DNA of 20,873 nucleotides from JBDTRY01 sp039931435 (GCA_039931435.1 JBDTRY010000042.1:1-20873), one strand, 5' to 3'; positions 6,870-15,064 are shown, counted from the first letter of the stretch. The notes: generated by a model from the sequence alone, not told the origin. Translations and numbers: made by a program.

Positions 6870-8216
6870 ATGAAGCGCGTAGTGATCGTTGGCCGGCCGA
6901 ATGTAGGAAAGTCGACGCTGTTCAATCGGCTGGCGCGGACGCGTCGGGCCTTGACGCACGACCTCCCGGGCATGACCCGGGACCGGCTCAGTGACGTCAT
7001 CACCCTCGAGGATGGACGCCGCTACCTGCTCACCGATACCGGAGGACTGGAGTACGGCGAAGAAATGATGTCGGACTTCGCAGAGGAGATCCGCGGGCAG
7101 GCAAAAAAGGCCATGGAAGAGGCGGACCTCATTCTTTTCGTTGTCGACGGGGTCGGTGGAATCGTCAGTGAGGACCGGGAGATCGCTGAGGATCTGAGGC
7201 CTCAGGCCATGAATACGATCCTCATCATCAATAAGATCGACACCCGTGCGGCGCAGGCCAATATCGATGAGTTCTGGGAACTGGGATTCGAACGGGTGCT
7301 GGCCATATCAGCGGAGCATGGAATCGATACGGACGCTGTGATCGAATCGATCGAAGCCATCGTTCCCGAGGCGGGTGAGGAGGACATTTCCACGGACGAG
7401 GGACCGACGAGACTGGCCATCATCGGGCGGCCGAACGTCGGAAAGTCTTCACTCCTCAATCGCCTGGCGGGCGAGGAGCGGACCGTCGTTTCCGACATTT
7501 CCGGGACGACGCGCGACGCCATCGATACGTTGATCGAACGGAACGGGCGTTCGTACCTGCTGATCGATACGGCTGGCATTCGCAGGAAAGGAAAGACCAA
7601 TGACCAGGCCGAGAAACTGGCCGTGATTTCGGCCCGGAAGGCAATTGCCCGATGTCAGGTGGCTCTCCTGGTGATTGATGCCGTCGAGGGGATTACGGCG
7701 CAGGATGCGCACGTGGCGGGTTACGCTGAAGAAAACGGCCGGGCAGCGATTCTTCTGGTGAACAAGTGGGACGCCATCGAGCCCACGCCCACGCTCACCC
7801 GTGAATTCGAGGACAAAGTGCGGATGCAACTCAAGTTTCTTTCGTACGCACCGCTGGAGTTCATCTCCGCGAAGAGCGGACGGCGCATCGAAAAGCTCTT
7901 CCCCGTCATCGACAGAGTGGCGGAGAGTTTCCGCAGCCGCTTCCGCACGTCCCAGCTCAATCAGATTCTGGATCAGGCCGTCCGCCGGCACGGGCCTCCG
8001 GCGGTAAAGGGAAAGGCTCGAAAGTTCTACTACGCCACACAACTGAAGAACGAGCCTCCCACCATTGCCCTGTTTTCGAACACGGAGGAGCCGTTGCATT
8101 TTTCCTATCGCCGCTATCTGGAGAACCAGTTCCGCGAGGCGCTGGACCTGGTGGGAACTCCCGTGCACTTCGTGCTCCGGGCGCGCAAGGGAATGAAGGG
8201 CCGAAAAGAGGCCTGA
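6870..8216 (+). CDS. der: Ribosome biogenesis GTPase Der (EngA)
   Basis: 448 residues, the normal length. Der is a double GTPase needed for assembly of the 50S ribosomal subunit. The first G domain has GRPNVGKS at ~8-15, LPGMTRDR, DTGG and NKID. The second begins near residue 180 with GRPNVGKSS, then SGTTRDA, DTAGIRRKGK and NKWD. A KH-like C-terminal domain (~350-445) ends in a basic tail (KGMKGRKEA). The start is supported by AAGGAG seven bases upstream. All nucleotide-binding motifs are intact. Confidence 0.97.
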   Translation: MKRVVIVGRPNVGKSTLFNRLARTRRALTHDLPGMTRDRLSDVITLEDGRRYLLTDTGGLEYGEEMMSDFAEEIRGQAKKAMEEADLILFVVDGVGGIVSEDREIAEDLRPQAMNTILIINKIDTRAAQANIDEFWELGFERVLAISAEHGIDTDAVIESIEAIVPEAGEEDISTDEGPTRLAIIGRPNVGKSSLLNRLAGEERTVVSDISGTTRDAIDTLIERNGRSYLLIDTAGIRRKGKTNDQAEKLAVISARKAIARCQVALLVIDAVEGITAQDAHVAGYAEENGRAAILLVNKWDAIEPTPTLTREFEDKVRMQLKFLSYAPLEFISAKSGRRIEKLFPVIDRVAESFRSRFRTSQLNQILDQAVRRHGPPAVKGKARKFYYATQLKNEPPTIALFSNTEEPLHFSYRRYLENQFREALDLVGTPVHFVLRARKGMKGRKEA

Positions 8217-8260
8217 CGGATTGAGGCATCACGGCGTTCAGCCTCACCAAGCAAACTTGC

Positions 8261-8353
8261 CATCCCGAAAGCCGACGACAAGGGATCTCCGGCGGAACTC
8301 GCGCTTCCATTGATCCAGCCGAGGATCCCTCCTCGCTGCGCTCGTTCGGGATG
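8261..8353. repeat. Solo palindromic repeat, diverged relative of the 141-600 family
   Basis: CATCCCGAA (8261-8269) and TTCGGGATG (8345-8353) are perfect 9-bp terminal inverted repeats. Inside them AGGGATC (8281-8287) and GATCCCT (8324-8330) form a second inverted pair. This outer plus inner pairing, with CATCC at the tip and GGATC at the inner end, mirrors the arms of the tandem array. It lies between der and the convergent small gene, and could also act as a hairpin in 3' untranslated RNA. Confidence 0.7.
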
Positions 8354-8398
8354 ACCTCCTCGCCAGGCCCGCTGGGCTATATTTGCCGACCCCGGCTG

Positions 8399-8614
8399 TC
8401 AGCCGATGGTGAAAAACTCCAGCTCTCCCTGGACCATGCGCAGCCTTACCGTTCGATCCTGTTCGTCCCGGACCCATATTCCGTTGGCCGGGTCCGTGGA
8501 GTCGATCGAGTGAAGTTTCGTGTACAGCTCCGAGGGCGTGTCGATGAACTCGCAGGCGCCGTCGTCGAAGATGATTCGAATGGGAAACTGAGGAGCTGTC
8601 TCTCGATCTTCCAT
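8399..8614 (-). CDS. Small conserved-looking acidic protein of unknown function
   Basis: 71 residues, not recognised. The start at 8614 is chosen because GGAGG (8623-8619) lies four bases upstream; the longer version from 8656 has no RBS. The sequence is well mixed and looks like a compact beta-rich domain: PIRIIFDDGACEF, then SELYTKLHSID, then GIWVRDEQDRTVRLRMV, with one Cys and one Trp. There is no signal peptide or membrane segment. It is divergent from yebC, with 83 bases between the two starts. It is convergent with der and ends 45 bases past the 8261-8353 palindrome. The plus-strand frame through the same region was judged a shadow. Confidence 0.65.
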   Translation of the reverse strand: MEDRETAPQFPIRIIFDDGACEFIDTPSELYTKLHSIDSTDPANGIWVRDEQDRTVRLRMVQGELEFFTIG

Positions 8615-8651
8615 GCTTCCTCCGAGGTGGGAGCGATGATATTCTTCAGAC

Positions 8652-8681
8652 AACATAGACTGCCGCTAGAGGTTTGTCCAA
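8652..8681 (-). promoter_or_regulatory. Candidate promoter for the small minus-strand gene
   Basis: On the minus strand TTGGAC (8681-8676) and TATGTT (8657-8652) are 18 bp apart, giving a leader of about 30 bases that contains the GGAGG at 8623-8619. It supports the start at 8614, because initiation would fall inside the longer alternative frame. Confidence 0.35.
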
Positions 8682-8697
8682 AGGAGAGTTGCCTCGT

Positions 8698-9441
8698 ATG
8701 TCCGGCCACAGTAAATGGAGCACAATCAAGCACAAAAAAGGTGCTGCCGATGCCAAGCGCGGCAAGGTGTTCACCCGCATCATCAAGGAAATGACCGTTG
8801 CCGCCCGCCTGGGCGGTGGGGATGCCGTCGGCAATCCACGCCTTCGTGCAGCCATCGCTGAAGCAAAAGCGAACAACATGCCCAAAGACAACATCGAACG
8901 GGCCATCAAGAAGGGAACGGGCGAACTGGAAGGGGAAACCTTCGAGGAAGTGACCTACGAGGGTTACGGCCCCGGCGGTGTGGCCATCATCGTCGAGGCC
9001 ATGACCGACAACGGGAACAGGACCACCCCGGAGATTCGCCACATGTTCGAGAAAAATGGCGGAAACCTCGGCACGCCGGGCTCCGTCAAATTCCAGTTCG
9101 ATCGCAAGGGGTACTTCAGCGTCGAGAAGTCGGCCGTGGGCGAGGACCGGTTGATGGAGATCGTCCTCGAGGCTGGCGCCGAGGATCTGCAGACGGGTGA
9201 TGCGGAAGCCTTTGAGGTTTACACGTCCCCGGAGATGTTCGAGAACATCCGCGAAGCTCTGGAGAAGGCCGGCATCGCTACTGTGGACGCGAAACTGGGG
9301 ATGATGCCGGCGAATTATGTTCAACTGGACGAGTCGAAGACGCGCCAGACCATGAAACTCCTGGAAGCGCTCGACGATCACGAAGACGTGCAGAACGTCT
9401 GGTCCAATTTCGACGTTCCCGACGATTACATGGAAGCCTGA
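8698..9441 (+). CDS. yebC: YebC/PmpR family protein (TACO1-like)
   Basis: 247 residues, the normal length. It begins with the family hallmark MSGHSKW..IKHKKG and continues with KRGKVFTRIIKEM, NMPKDNIERAIKKG and YEGYGPGGVAI. YebC-family proteins act as translation factors that relieve ribosome stalling, and some act as transcription regulators (PmpR). The acidic middle and C-terminal domains are complete. The ATG at 8698 is chosen over an upstream TTG (8674) because it gives the canonical N-terminus and AAGGAGA lies about 10 bases ahead. ruvC follows 13 bases after its stop, a common yebC-ruvC arrangement. Confidence 0.95.
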   Translation: MSGHSKWSTIKHKKGAADAKRGKVFTRIIKEMTVAARLGGGDAVGNPRLRAAIAEAKANNMPKDNIERAIKKGTGELEGETFEEVTYEGYGPGGVAIIVEAMTDNGNRTTPEIRHMFEKNGGNLGTPGSVKFQFDRKGYFSVEKSAVGEDRLMEIVLEAGAEDLQTGDAEAFEVYTSPEMFENIREALEKAGIATVDAKLGMMPANYVQLDESKTRQTMKLLEALDDHEDVQNVWSNFDVPDDYMEA

Positions 9442-9454
9442 CGAGGACGGAACA

Positions 9455-9955
9455 ATGCGCGTGCTGGGTGTGGATCCGGGTTCGGTCAAAACCGGCTTCG
9501 GCGTGGTCGATTACGACGGGGGCCGTCTGACGCTGGTGGAGCAGGGCGCAATCAACACCTCGCGTGGAGCAGAGCTCTGCGACCGCCTGGAAACGATCTA
9601 CAGGGTGCTGGGCGAGGTCATCGCTCGCACCAATCCCGCCGTGCTGGCCGTGGAAACGCCGTTTGCCGGCATCAATCCCCGGAGCCTCATTCAACTCGCT
9701 CAGGCCCGCGGAGTGATCCTCCTCGCGGCGCGAACTGCCGGACTGCGGATCTTCGAGTACTCACCTCGCTCGATTAAGAGCGCCGTCGTCGGTTACGGTG
9801 CCGCGGAGAAGGCTCAGGTCAGCAAAATGGTGCAGCTGCTCATCGTCGAGGCCAGGACCCTGACGCTCTCACCGGACGCCGCGGATGCACTGGCGGTCGC
9901 CATCTGTCATGCCCACAGCGCGGGAAGTCAGCAGCGCCTGAGAATGGCTCGCTGA
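9455..9955 (+). CDS. ruvC: Crossover junction endodeoxyribonuclease RuvC
   Basis: 166 residues. RuvC resolves Holliday junctions during recombinational repair. The four catalytic acids are in place: Asp7 (GVDPGS), Glu67 (AVETPF), Asp141 and Asp144 (PDAADALA). The motif IKSAVVGYGAAEKAQV matches the family DNA-contacting region. Its start is 13 bases after yebC and has only a weak GAGG upstream, so it is probably co-transcribed with yebC. The ruvA and ruvB genes that often follow are absent here; an MFS transporter lies downstream instead. Confidence 0.95.
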   Translation: MRVLGVDPGSVKTGFGVVDYDGGRLTLVEQGAINTSRGAELCDRLETIYRVLGEVIARTNPAVLAVETPFAGINPRSLIQLAQARGVILLAARTAGLRIFEYSPRSIKSAVVGYGAAEKAQVSKMVQLLIVEARTLTLSPDAADALAVAICHAHSAGSQQRLRMAR

Positions 9956-10052
9956 TCGCCCGCCGCGATGCTCTGGTGCTGTGCGGCTGTGCGGCTGAGG
10001 TCTTCGCAGGCGTTTGTCACACAGAGTTCGCGGAGGGCCCGCTGCCGCGCGG

Positions 10053-10058
10053 TATATT
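10053..10058 (+). promoter_or_regulatory. Candidate -10 element for the MFS transporter
   Basis: TATATT ends 12 bases before the ATG at 10071, with no clear -35 and no Shine-Dalgarno sequence between. The arrangement resembles the amidohydrolase promoter (TATAAC, 11 bases before its ATG) and suggests a very short leader. Confidence 0.3.
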
Positions 10059-10070
10059 CACCGCCTTGCC

Positions 10071-11336
10071 ATGACCATCGTCGCAGAAGAAGAAACCTCA
10101 CCGGCCACTGAGACTCCGCCGGTGGGCACGATGCGCCGGATGTTCAGCGCCCTTCACTATCGCGACTTCCGGTTGCTCTGGGGCGGCGCGTTCGTCTCCA
10201 CCACCGGCACCTGGATGCAGACTGTAGCCCAGAGCTGGGTCGTTCTCTCCATGACGGGTTCGGCGCTGCTTTTGGGTTTCGACGCCTTCCTGGCCACGTT
10301 GCCCATGATCTTCTTTTCGCTCCTCGGTGGCGTCGCCGCGGACCGCTTCGATCGTCGGAAGATGCTGCTGGCCTCGCAGTACTCCCAGATGACCTTCGCC
10401 TTCGTCCTCGCTGCCCTGATCTACTTTCACAAGGTGGAGGTCTGGCACATCTTCGTTCTGTCGTTCCTCACGGGAACGGCGCAATCGTTTGGCGGTCCGT
10501 CTTATCAGGCACTCCTGCCCATTCTCGTGAAACGGGAAGATGTTCCCAACGCCGTGGCCATGAACTCGATTCAGTTCAACCTGGCGCGCGTGATCGGACC
10601 GGTGCTGGCCGGGCTGACGCTGGCAGCGTGGGGCGCGGCGGCATGCTTCGGTCTGAACGGACTGTCGTTCGTGGCCGTGATCATTTCCCTCTGGATCATT
10701 CGTTCTCCTTTCATGCCGGATCGCCGAGAACGTCGAACGGTGAGCGCGGAGATGAAAGAGGGCTTCGGATTCATGACCAGAAATCCCTCAATGATCGAGT
10801 TGAGCGGGTTCGCCTTCGTCACCACGTTCTTCGGAATTCCACTGGTCACGCTTCTACCCGTCGTAGCGCGGTCTACGCTGCATGTCGGGGCGAAGGGATA
10901 CAGCTGGATCCTCGCTGCCTACGGGGTCGGTTCGGTGGCGGGGGCACTTTTTGTAGCCGCTTACGGGCACAGTCAGAGGAAGGGGCGGGTGGCGATCTTC
11001 TTTCTCTTTCTGTTTTCCCTGTTTCTGCTCGGGTTCGCGGTCTCGAAAGTGCTCTGGCTCAGTCTAATCCTGATTTTCTTCGCCGGCATCGCCCTGATCG
11101 CGGTCGTATCGATGGTCATGTCGCTCGTGCAACTTGCGGTCTCGGACTCGATGCGTGGCCGTGTCATGTCCATCTTCATGCTGGCCTTTCGAGGAGGCAT
11201 GCCCCTGGGTAACCTGGCATCGGGCTTCGTGGCAGAGCGCTTCGGGGTCACCGCCGCCCTCTCCGTGAACGCAGTCTGCCTCGGGATCTTCGGGCTGTCG
11301 TTTCTGATCCGCAACTCGGTGATCAAGACACTCTGA
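10071..11336 (+). CDS. Major facilitator superfamily exporter (MFS_3/EntS-like)
   Basis: 421 residues with about 12 membrane helices. After a polar N-terminus of about 35 residues come YRDFRLLWGG and a helix with WMQTVAQSWVVL, typical of the MFS_3 group that includes the enterobactin exporter EntS. The loop GGVAADRFDRRK matches MFS motif A. The substrate is not predictable. The ATG at 10071 is preferred over an upstream in-frame GTG at 10014, because the extra 19 residues include the candidate -10 region and look non-coding. It follows ruvC by 115 bases and is probably transcribed on its own. Confidence 0.85.
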   Translation: MTIVAEEETSPATETPPVGTMRRMFSALHYRDFRLLWGGAFVSTTGTWMQTVAQSWVVLSMTGSALLLGFDAFLATLPMIFFSLLGGVAADRFDRRKMLLASQYSQMTFAFVLAALIYFHKVEVWHIFVLSFLTGTAQSFGGPSYQALLPILVKREDVPNAVAMNSIQFNLARVIGPVLAGLTLAAWGAAACFGLNGLSFVAVIISLWIIRSPFMPDRRERRTVSAEMKEGFGFMTRNPSMIELSGFAFVTTFFGIPLVTLLPVVARSTLHVGAKGYSWILAAYGVGSVAGALFVAAYGHSQRKGRVAIFFLFLFSLFLLGFAVSKVLWLSLILIFFAGIALIAVVSMVMSLVQLAVSDSMRGRVMSIFMLAFRGGMPLGNLASGFVAERFGVTAALSVNAVCLGIFGLSFLIRNSVIKTL

Positions 11337-11358
11337 TCCGCAGGCAAGAAATTTCCAT

Positions 11359-11441
11359 CCGGCCGATTCGCTTCGATCAGAATGGTCCGGCCGGGATCCC
11401 CTGGAATCCCAATCCGGAGGGATTCATCCGAAATCGGCCGG
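11359..11441. repeat. Nested inverted repeats between the MFS gene and the PDH operon
   Basis: CCGGCCGATT (11359-11368) and AATCGGCCGG (11432-11441) are perfect 10-bp inverted repeats. Inside them GAATCCC (11404-11410) and GGGATTC (11419-11425) form a second hairpin with an 8-base loop. An additional CCGGCCGG palindrome lies near 11387. No U-tract follows. It could end the MFS transcript, or be an operator upstream of the dehydrogenase operon. Confidence 0.55.
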
Positions 11442-11472
11442 CTGGTAGAGTTCGTGGCCTGGAAATGCGGGT

Positions 11473-11478
11473 TAGAAT
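11473..11478 (+). promoter_or_regulatory. Weak candidate -10 for the E1-alpha/E1-beta/E2 operon
   Basis: TAGAAT (GGGTTAGAATCG context) resembles TACAAT in GGGTTACAATTCG, upstream of the GT2/methyltransferase gene. The -35 is poor (TTCGTG at 11451-11456, 16 bp away). If used, the transcript would start near 11485. Confidence 0.3.
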
Positions 11479-11601
11479 CGCCGTTTCGGGTTGCCAGGGG
11501 CGATGCGCACGGGTTTAGCAAGGGCTTCAGTCAAGCTCTCCCGGAACGCCAGGGTCATGAAGGAACACGGCTCTGGAATGGATCTCGAGTTGGGGACGGT
11601 A

Positions 11602-12642
11602 ATGGCCAAACAGAAAGAACGGACCGCGGTTCTCGAAAACGCTGAGGTATGTGCGCCCGAGTGGAACGACATCCTGGAAAAGATGGTGTTAATCCGCAAG
11701 TTCGAGGAGGCCTCCGAACGAGAATTCCGAAAGGGCAACATCGGCGGTTACCTTCACGTCTACAGCGGCCAGGAGGGAATCGTTGCCGGGATTCTCACGG
11801 CCCTTGGTAGCGAGGACATCGTCTTTGCCGGCTACCGGGATCACGCACACGCCCTGGTTCTTGGAAGCGATCCGAAGGCCCTCATGGCCGAGCTGTTTGG
11901 AAAGAGGACAGGCCTGTCCAAGGGTAAGGGCGGATCGATGCATCTGTTCGATGTCGCCCACGGGCTTTATGGCGGTTACGGTATTGTTGGCGGGCACCTC
12001 ACTCTCGCTACCGGCGCCGCCTACGCCCTTCGCTACCGGAATACTGATCGCGTAGCAGTCTGCTATTTCGGCGACGGAGCGATGAATATCGGGCCATTTC
12101 ACGAGGCTTTGAACATGGCCGGTCTGTGGGGCAAGCAGGGGATGTGTCCCGCTCTGTTCGTGATCGAGAACAACGGGTACGCCATGGGCACCTCGGTGGA
12201 GCGTCATTCCGCACTGACAGACCTCTCGGCCCGAATGCGCGCTTACAACATCCCTGCTGAAAAGGTGGACGGCCAGGACGTTTTTGCCCTGCGGGGAGTG
12301 GCCGATCGCGTGGTGCGCCAGATCCGGGAGACGGGGCATCCGTACTGCATCGAAGCCATCACCTATCGCTTCTCCGGTCACGGGGCGGCCGACATCCTCC
12401 AGCCCTATCGCACGAAGGAAGAGGTCGAGGAGCATAAGCACCGCGATCCGATCCTGATCCTGAAGAAGCGGATGAAGGAAGTCTGCGGGCTCACCGACGA
12501 CGATATTTCGAGGATGGAGAAAGAGGCGGCCGCGGTCGTTGCCGGCGCGGTGAAGTTCGCCACGGAAAGTGAGGAGCCGGCGCCTGAGGAGCTCTTCCGC
12601 GATGTCGTCTCCGGGTCGGGAGAGGATCGTTTTCATGGCTGA
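11602..12642 (+). CDS. pdhA: Pyruvate dehydrogenase-type E1 component, alpha subunit
   Basis: 346 residues. It is the thiamine-diphosphate-binding subunit of an alpha2beta2 2-oxoacid dehydrogenase E1, which decarboxylates pyruvate (or a related 2-oxoacid) and passes the acyl group to E2 lipoyl groups. The motif GDGAMN (~157-162) with ENNGYAMG (~189-196) is the cofactor-binding signature. GGYGIVGGHL precedes it and FSGHGAADI follows. The start is uncertain: in-frame ATGs lie at 11503, 11557, 11578 and 11602. 11602 is preferred because GGGGACGG precedes it and it leaves ~28 residues before the conserved MVLIRKFEE. The last 8 bases overlap E1-beta. Acetoin or branched-chain dehydrogenase is possible, but the E2 C-terminus favours pyruvate. 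Confidence 0.85.
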   Translation: MAKQKERTAVLENAEVCAPEWNDILEKMVLIRKFEEASEREFRKGNIGGYLHVYSGQEGIVAGILTALGSEDIVFAGYRDHAHALVLGSDPKALMAELFGKRTGLSKGKGGSMHLFDVAHGLYGGYGIVGGHLTLATGAAYALRYRNTDRVAVCYFGDGAMNIGPFHEALNMAGLWGKQGMCPALFVIENNGYAMGTSVERHSALTDLSARMRAYNIPAEKVDGQDVFALRGVADRVVRQIRETGHPYCIEAITYRFSGHGAADILQPYRTKEEVEEHKHRDPILILKKRMKEVCGLTDDDISRMEKEAAAVVAGAVKFATESEEPAPEELFRDVVSGSGEDRFHG

Positions 12643-13621
12643 GATTTCCTATCGCGATGCCATTCGCGAAGCGCTCGTCGAGGAGATGGACCGTGACGAG
12701 AACGTCCTCCTGCTCGGTGAAGATATCGGCATTTATGAGGGGACCTTCCGCATCACTCAGGGGATGCTCAAGAAGTACGGCGCGAAAAGGGTCATCGACA
12801 CGCCGATCGCCGAGGCGGGGATGGCCGGAACGGCGGCAGGGATGGCCATGCTCGGCCTGAAGCCAGTGGTGGAAATGATGACGTTCAATTTCGCGTTCGT
12901 GGCCGCGGATCAGATCCTCAACCACATCGCCAAGATCCGCTATTTTTCGGGCGGGCAGGTCGATATGCCTGTCGTCATCCGTGGACCGCAGGGAGCGGGC
13001 ATGCAGCTTTCCGCCCAGCATTCCCAGTCGTTCGAGTCCTTCTACGGACACTTCCCCGGGCTGATTGTTGCGGCGCCTTCCAACGCCTCGGACGCCAAGG
13101 GAATGCTCAAGTCAGCCATTCGCGGTAAAGACCCTGTCATCTTCCTCGAGAACGCCGCGCTGTACGGCTTGAAGAGTGAGGTACCTGATGACGTCAATCA
13201 TCTCGTGCCCTTCGGAAAGTCGGTTGTGGTGCGGGAAGGCTCGGACGTGACCATCGTCTCCTACAGCCGGATGCTGCATCTTTCGCTGGCTGCCGCCGCG
13301 ACGCTCTCTGCAGACGAGGGCATCGAAGCGGAGGTGATCGACCTGCGCACGCTGCGGCCTCTGGACATGGATCCGGTATTCGAGTCGGTGCGCAAGACTC
13401 ACCGCGCCGTAGTCGTTCAGGAGCAGTGGAAACCATTCGGTGCAGCGGCCGAAATCGCGGCATCCATCACGGAAACGGTTTTCGATGAACTGGATGCTCC
13501 CGTTGTGCGCGTCACCGGGGAAGACGTTCCCATGCCCTACGCACGCAATCTCGAGCTTCTGGCTGTCCCCCATGAAGAGCAGGTCATCGAGGCGGTCAAA
13601 CGTGTGCTGTACAGGAATTAG
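12635..13621 (+). CDS. pdhB: Pyruvate dehydrogenase-type E1 component, beta subunit
   Basis: 328 residues, the usual length. It pairs with the alpha subunit to form the E1 active site. Conserved stretches include REALVEEMDRDENVLLLGED at the N-terminus, DTPIAEAGMAG, QLSAQHSQSFE and, near the C-terminus, GEDVPMPYA. The ATG at 12635 lies inside the end of E1-alpha (8-base overlap) with AGAGGA upstream, so translation is probably coupled. An earlier in-frame start at 12569 would overlap more deeply and adds Arg/Ser-rich non-family residues. Confidence 0.92.
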   Translation: MAEISYRDAIREALVEEMDRDENVLLLGEDIGIYEGTFRITQGMLKKYGAKRVIDTPIAEAGMAGTAAGMAMLGLKPVVEMMTFNFAFVAADQILNHIAKIRYFSGGQVDMPVVIRGPQGAGMQLSAQHSQSFESFYGHFPGLIVAAPSNASDAKGMLKSAIRGKDPVIFLENAALYGLKSEVPDDVNHLVPFGKSVVVREGSDVTIVSYSRMLHLSLAAAATLSADEGIEAEVIDLRTLRPLDMDPVFESVRKTHRAVVVQEQWKPFGAAAEIAASITETVFDELDAPVVRVTGEDVPMPYARNLELLAVPHEEQVIEAVKRVLYRN

Positions 13622-13635
13622 GAGAGGCTGAGCGG

Positions 13636-14964
13636 ATGGGCGAGATCATCATGCCCAAAGTGGGCGATGCCATGACCGAAGGGAAGGTCGTGCGCTGGTA
13701 CAAGAAGGCCGGCGACGCGGTCAAACTCGGTGAACCGCTGCTGGAGATCGAGACGGACAAGGTCAACCTCGATCTCGAAGCGGAGGAGGATGGAGTTCTC
13801 GGCGATCTCGAAGCGGAACCCGGAGCGGTGGTCGAGGTAGGGGGCCGCCTGGCCCTCGTGCGAGTGGAGGGCGAAGAGGCACCCGCCGCAAGACCGGCGA
13901 AAAAGAACGTTGAAGCACCGCCGCCCGCTGAGCAGCAGAGCCGAAAAAAAGAAGATCAGGCCACGGAGCGCCCGCGCCCGAGAGCTGTCCCCGATCCTGA
14001 GGTCGATTCCGACGCCAGAGGTTCGACTCCGTCCGAGCGAGCCACTGAGGAATCCTCTCAGAAGGGGACGCCGGGTACGGGACGTTCCCGTTCCTCACCT
14101 CTGGCGCGGCGAATGGCACTGGAACTCGGCGTAGAGCTGGCCTCGGTTCACGGCTCCGGTCCCGGCGGCCGGATCGTGGCCTCGGACATCGAGCAGGCCG
14201 CAGCCAGCGACCAGAAGGAAAAATCTGCTTCGCCGTCCGGCCCTCATTCGAAGACCGTGCGGACACTGGTTACTCCTGCAGCACTGGAAGAAAAGCGGAT
14301 TCCGCTATCGGCAATGCGCCGGACCATCGCCCGCCGCCTGGCGGAGTCCATCGGTCCCATCCCGCATTTCTTCCTGACCATCGAGGCTGACGTTACCTCG
14401 CTCCTTCAGCTCAGGCAGCAGTTGAACGAGATCCAGCAGGTGAAGACCAGCGTGAACGATTTCGTCACTCGCGCGGCTGCGCTGGCCCTGCTCCATCATC
14501 CGATGGTGAACTCCAGCTTTACGGACGAGGCCATTCTGCAGCACGGCGAGGTGCACGTGGGCATCGCCGTGGCCACGCCGGAAGGGCTGATCACTCCGGT
14601 GATTCGCAATGCCGATCAGAGATCCGTCCCTGAAATCGCAGCGGAGGCGCGCTCGTTGGTAGAGAAGGCTCGCAACCGTAAGTTGAAGCCGGAGGATTAC
14701 CAGGGCAGCACGTTCACGATCTCGAACCTGGGGATGTTCGGCATCGAAGAGTTCACGGCCATCATCAATCCGCCGAATTCGGCGATACTGGCTGTTGGTG
14801 CTGCCAGACCGAAGCCGGTCGTGGACGGAGCGTCCGTGGTCGTCAGGGATCGAATGCGTGTAACGATGTCGTGCGATCATCGCGTGGTGGATGGGGCAGT
14901 CGGTGCCCAGTATCTGCAGACGTTCCAGCAATATCTGGAGCAGCCTCTCCGGCTGCTCGTCTGA
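13636..14964 (+). CDS. pdhC: Dihydrolipoamide acyltransferase E2, probably acetyltransferase
   Basis: 442 residues with the full E2 layout. A single lipoyl domain spans ~1-77 with the lipoylated lysine in ETDKV at Lys42. A linker of ~75 residues rich in Pro, Lys, Glu, Arg and Ser follows. The peripheral-subunit-binding domain lies at ~153-190 (SPLARRMALELGVE, GSGPGGRIVASDI). The catalytic domain covers ~215-442, with active-site His415 and Asp419 in DHRVVDGA. The SCDHRVVDGAVGAQYL ending resembles pyruvate-type E2 proteins. The RBS is GGAGAGG, with 14 bases after the E1-beta stop, so the three genes form one operon. No dihydrolipoamide dehydrogenase (E3) is in the window. Confidence 0.92.
   Translation: MGEIIMPKVGDAMTEGKVVRWYKKAGDAVKLGEPLLEIETDKVNLDLEAEEDGVLGDLEAEPGAVVEVGGRLALVRVEGEEAPAARPAKKNVEAPPPAEQQSRKKEDQATERPRPRAVPDPEVDSDARGSTPSERATEESSQKGTPGTGRSRSSPLARRMALELGVELASVHGSGPGGRIVASDIEQAAASDQKEKSASPSGPHSKTVRTLVTPAALEEKRIPLSAMRRTIARRLAESIGPIPHFFLTIEADVTSLLQLRQQLNEIQQVKTSVNDFVTRAAALALLHHPMVNSSFTDEAILQHGEVHVGIAVATPEGLITPVIRNADQRSVPEIAAEARSLVEKARNRKLKPEDYQGSTFTISNLGMFGIEEFTAIINPPNSAILAVGAARPKPVVDGASVVVRDRMRVTMSCDHRVVDGAVGAQYLQTFQQYLEQPLRLLV
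14938..14958 (+). terminator. Hairpin at the 3' end of the E2 gene
   Basis: GAGCAGCC and GGCTGCTC form a perfect 8-bp stem with a 5-base loop, covering the last codons of E2 and ending four bases before the end of its TGA stop region. A second hairpin, GCGAAG-AATTC-CTTCGC (14981-14997), follows. Neither has a U-tract, so they are better seen as 3'-end structures or a Rho-dependent ending of the PDH operon than as an intrinsic terminator. Confidence 0.4.
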
Positions 14965-15064
14965 ACCGGACGCCGGCGTTGCGAAGAATTCCTTCGCGGC
15001 GTGATGAAGAAAGCCTCACTGAGGTGGCTCAGCCGCCCGATGTCTGGAGAGGTTGGGCTCCAGC

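Noticed and set aside
5518..6873. 451-codon plus-strand frame overlapping the DUF92 fusion
   Set aside because: It is Arg/Gly/His-rich with no membrane segments, typical of a +2 shadow frame of a GC-rich gene; the other frame has family motifs.
8351..8794. 147-codon plus-strand frame across the small minus-strand gene and the yebC start
   Set aside because: It overlaps the canonical YebC N-terminus, has no RBS and no recognisable domain.
9956..11336. ruvA/ruvB expected after ruvC
   Set aside because: The downstream gene is an MFS transporter; no RuvA or RuvB motif is present anywhere in the window.
12569..12634. Longer N-terminus for E1-beta
   Set aside because: The extra residues are Arg/Ser-rich, not family-like, and the ATG at 12635 has an RBS and the expected coupling overlap.
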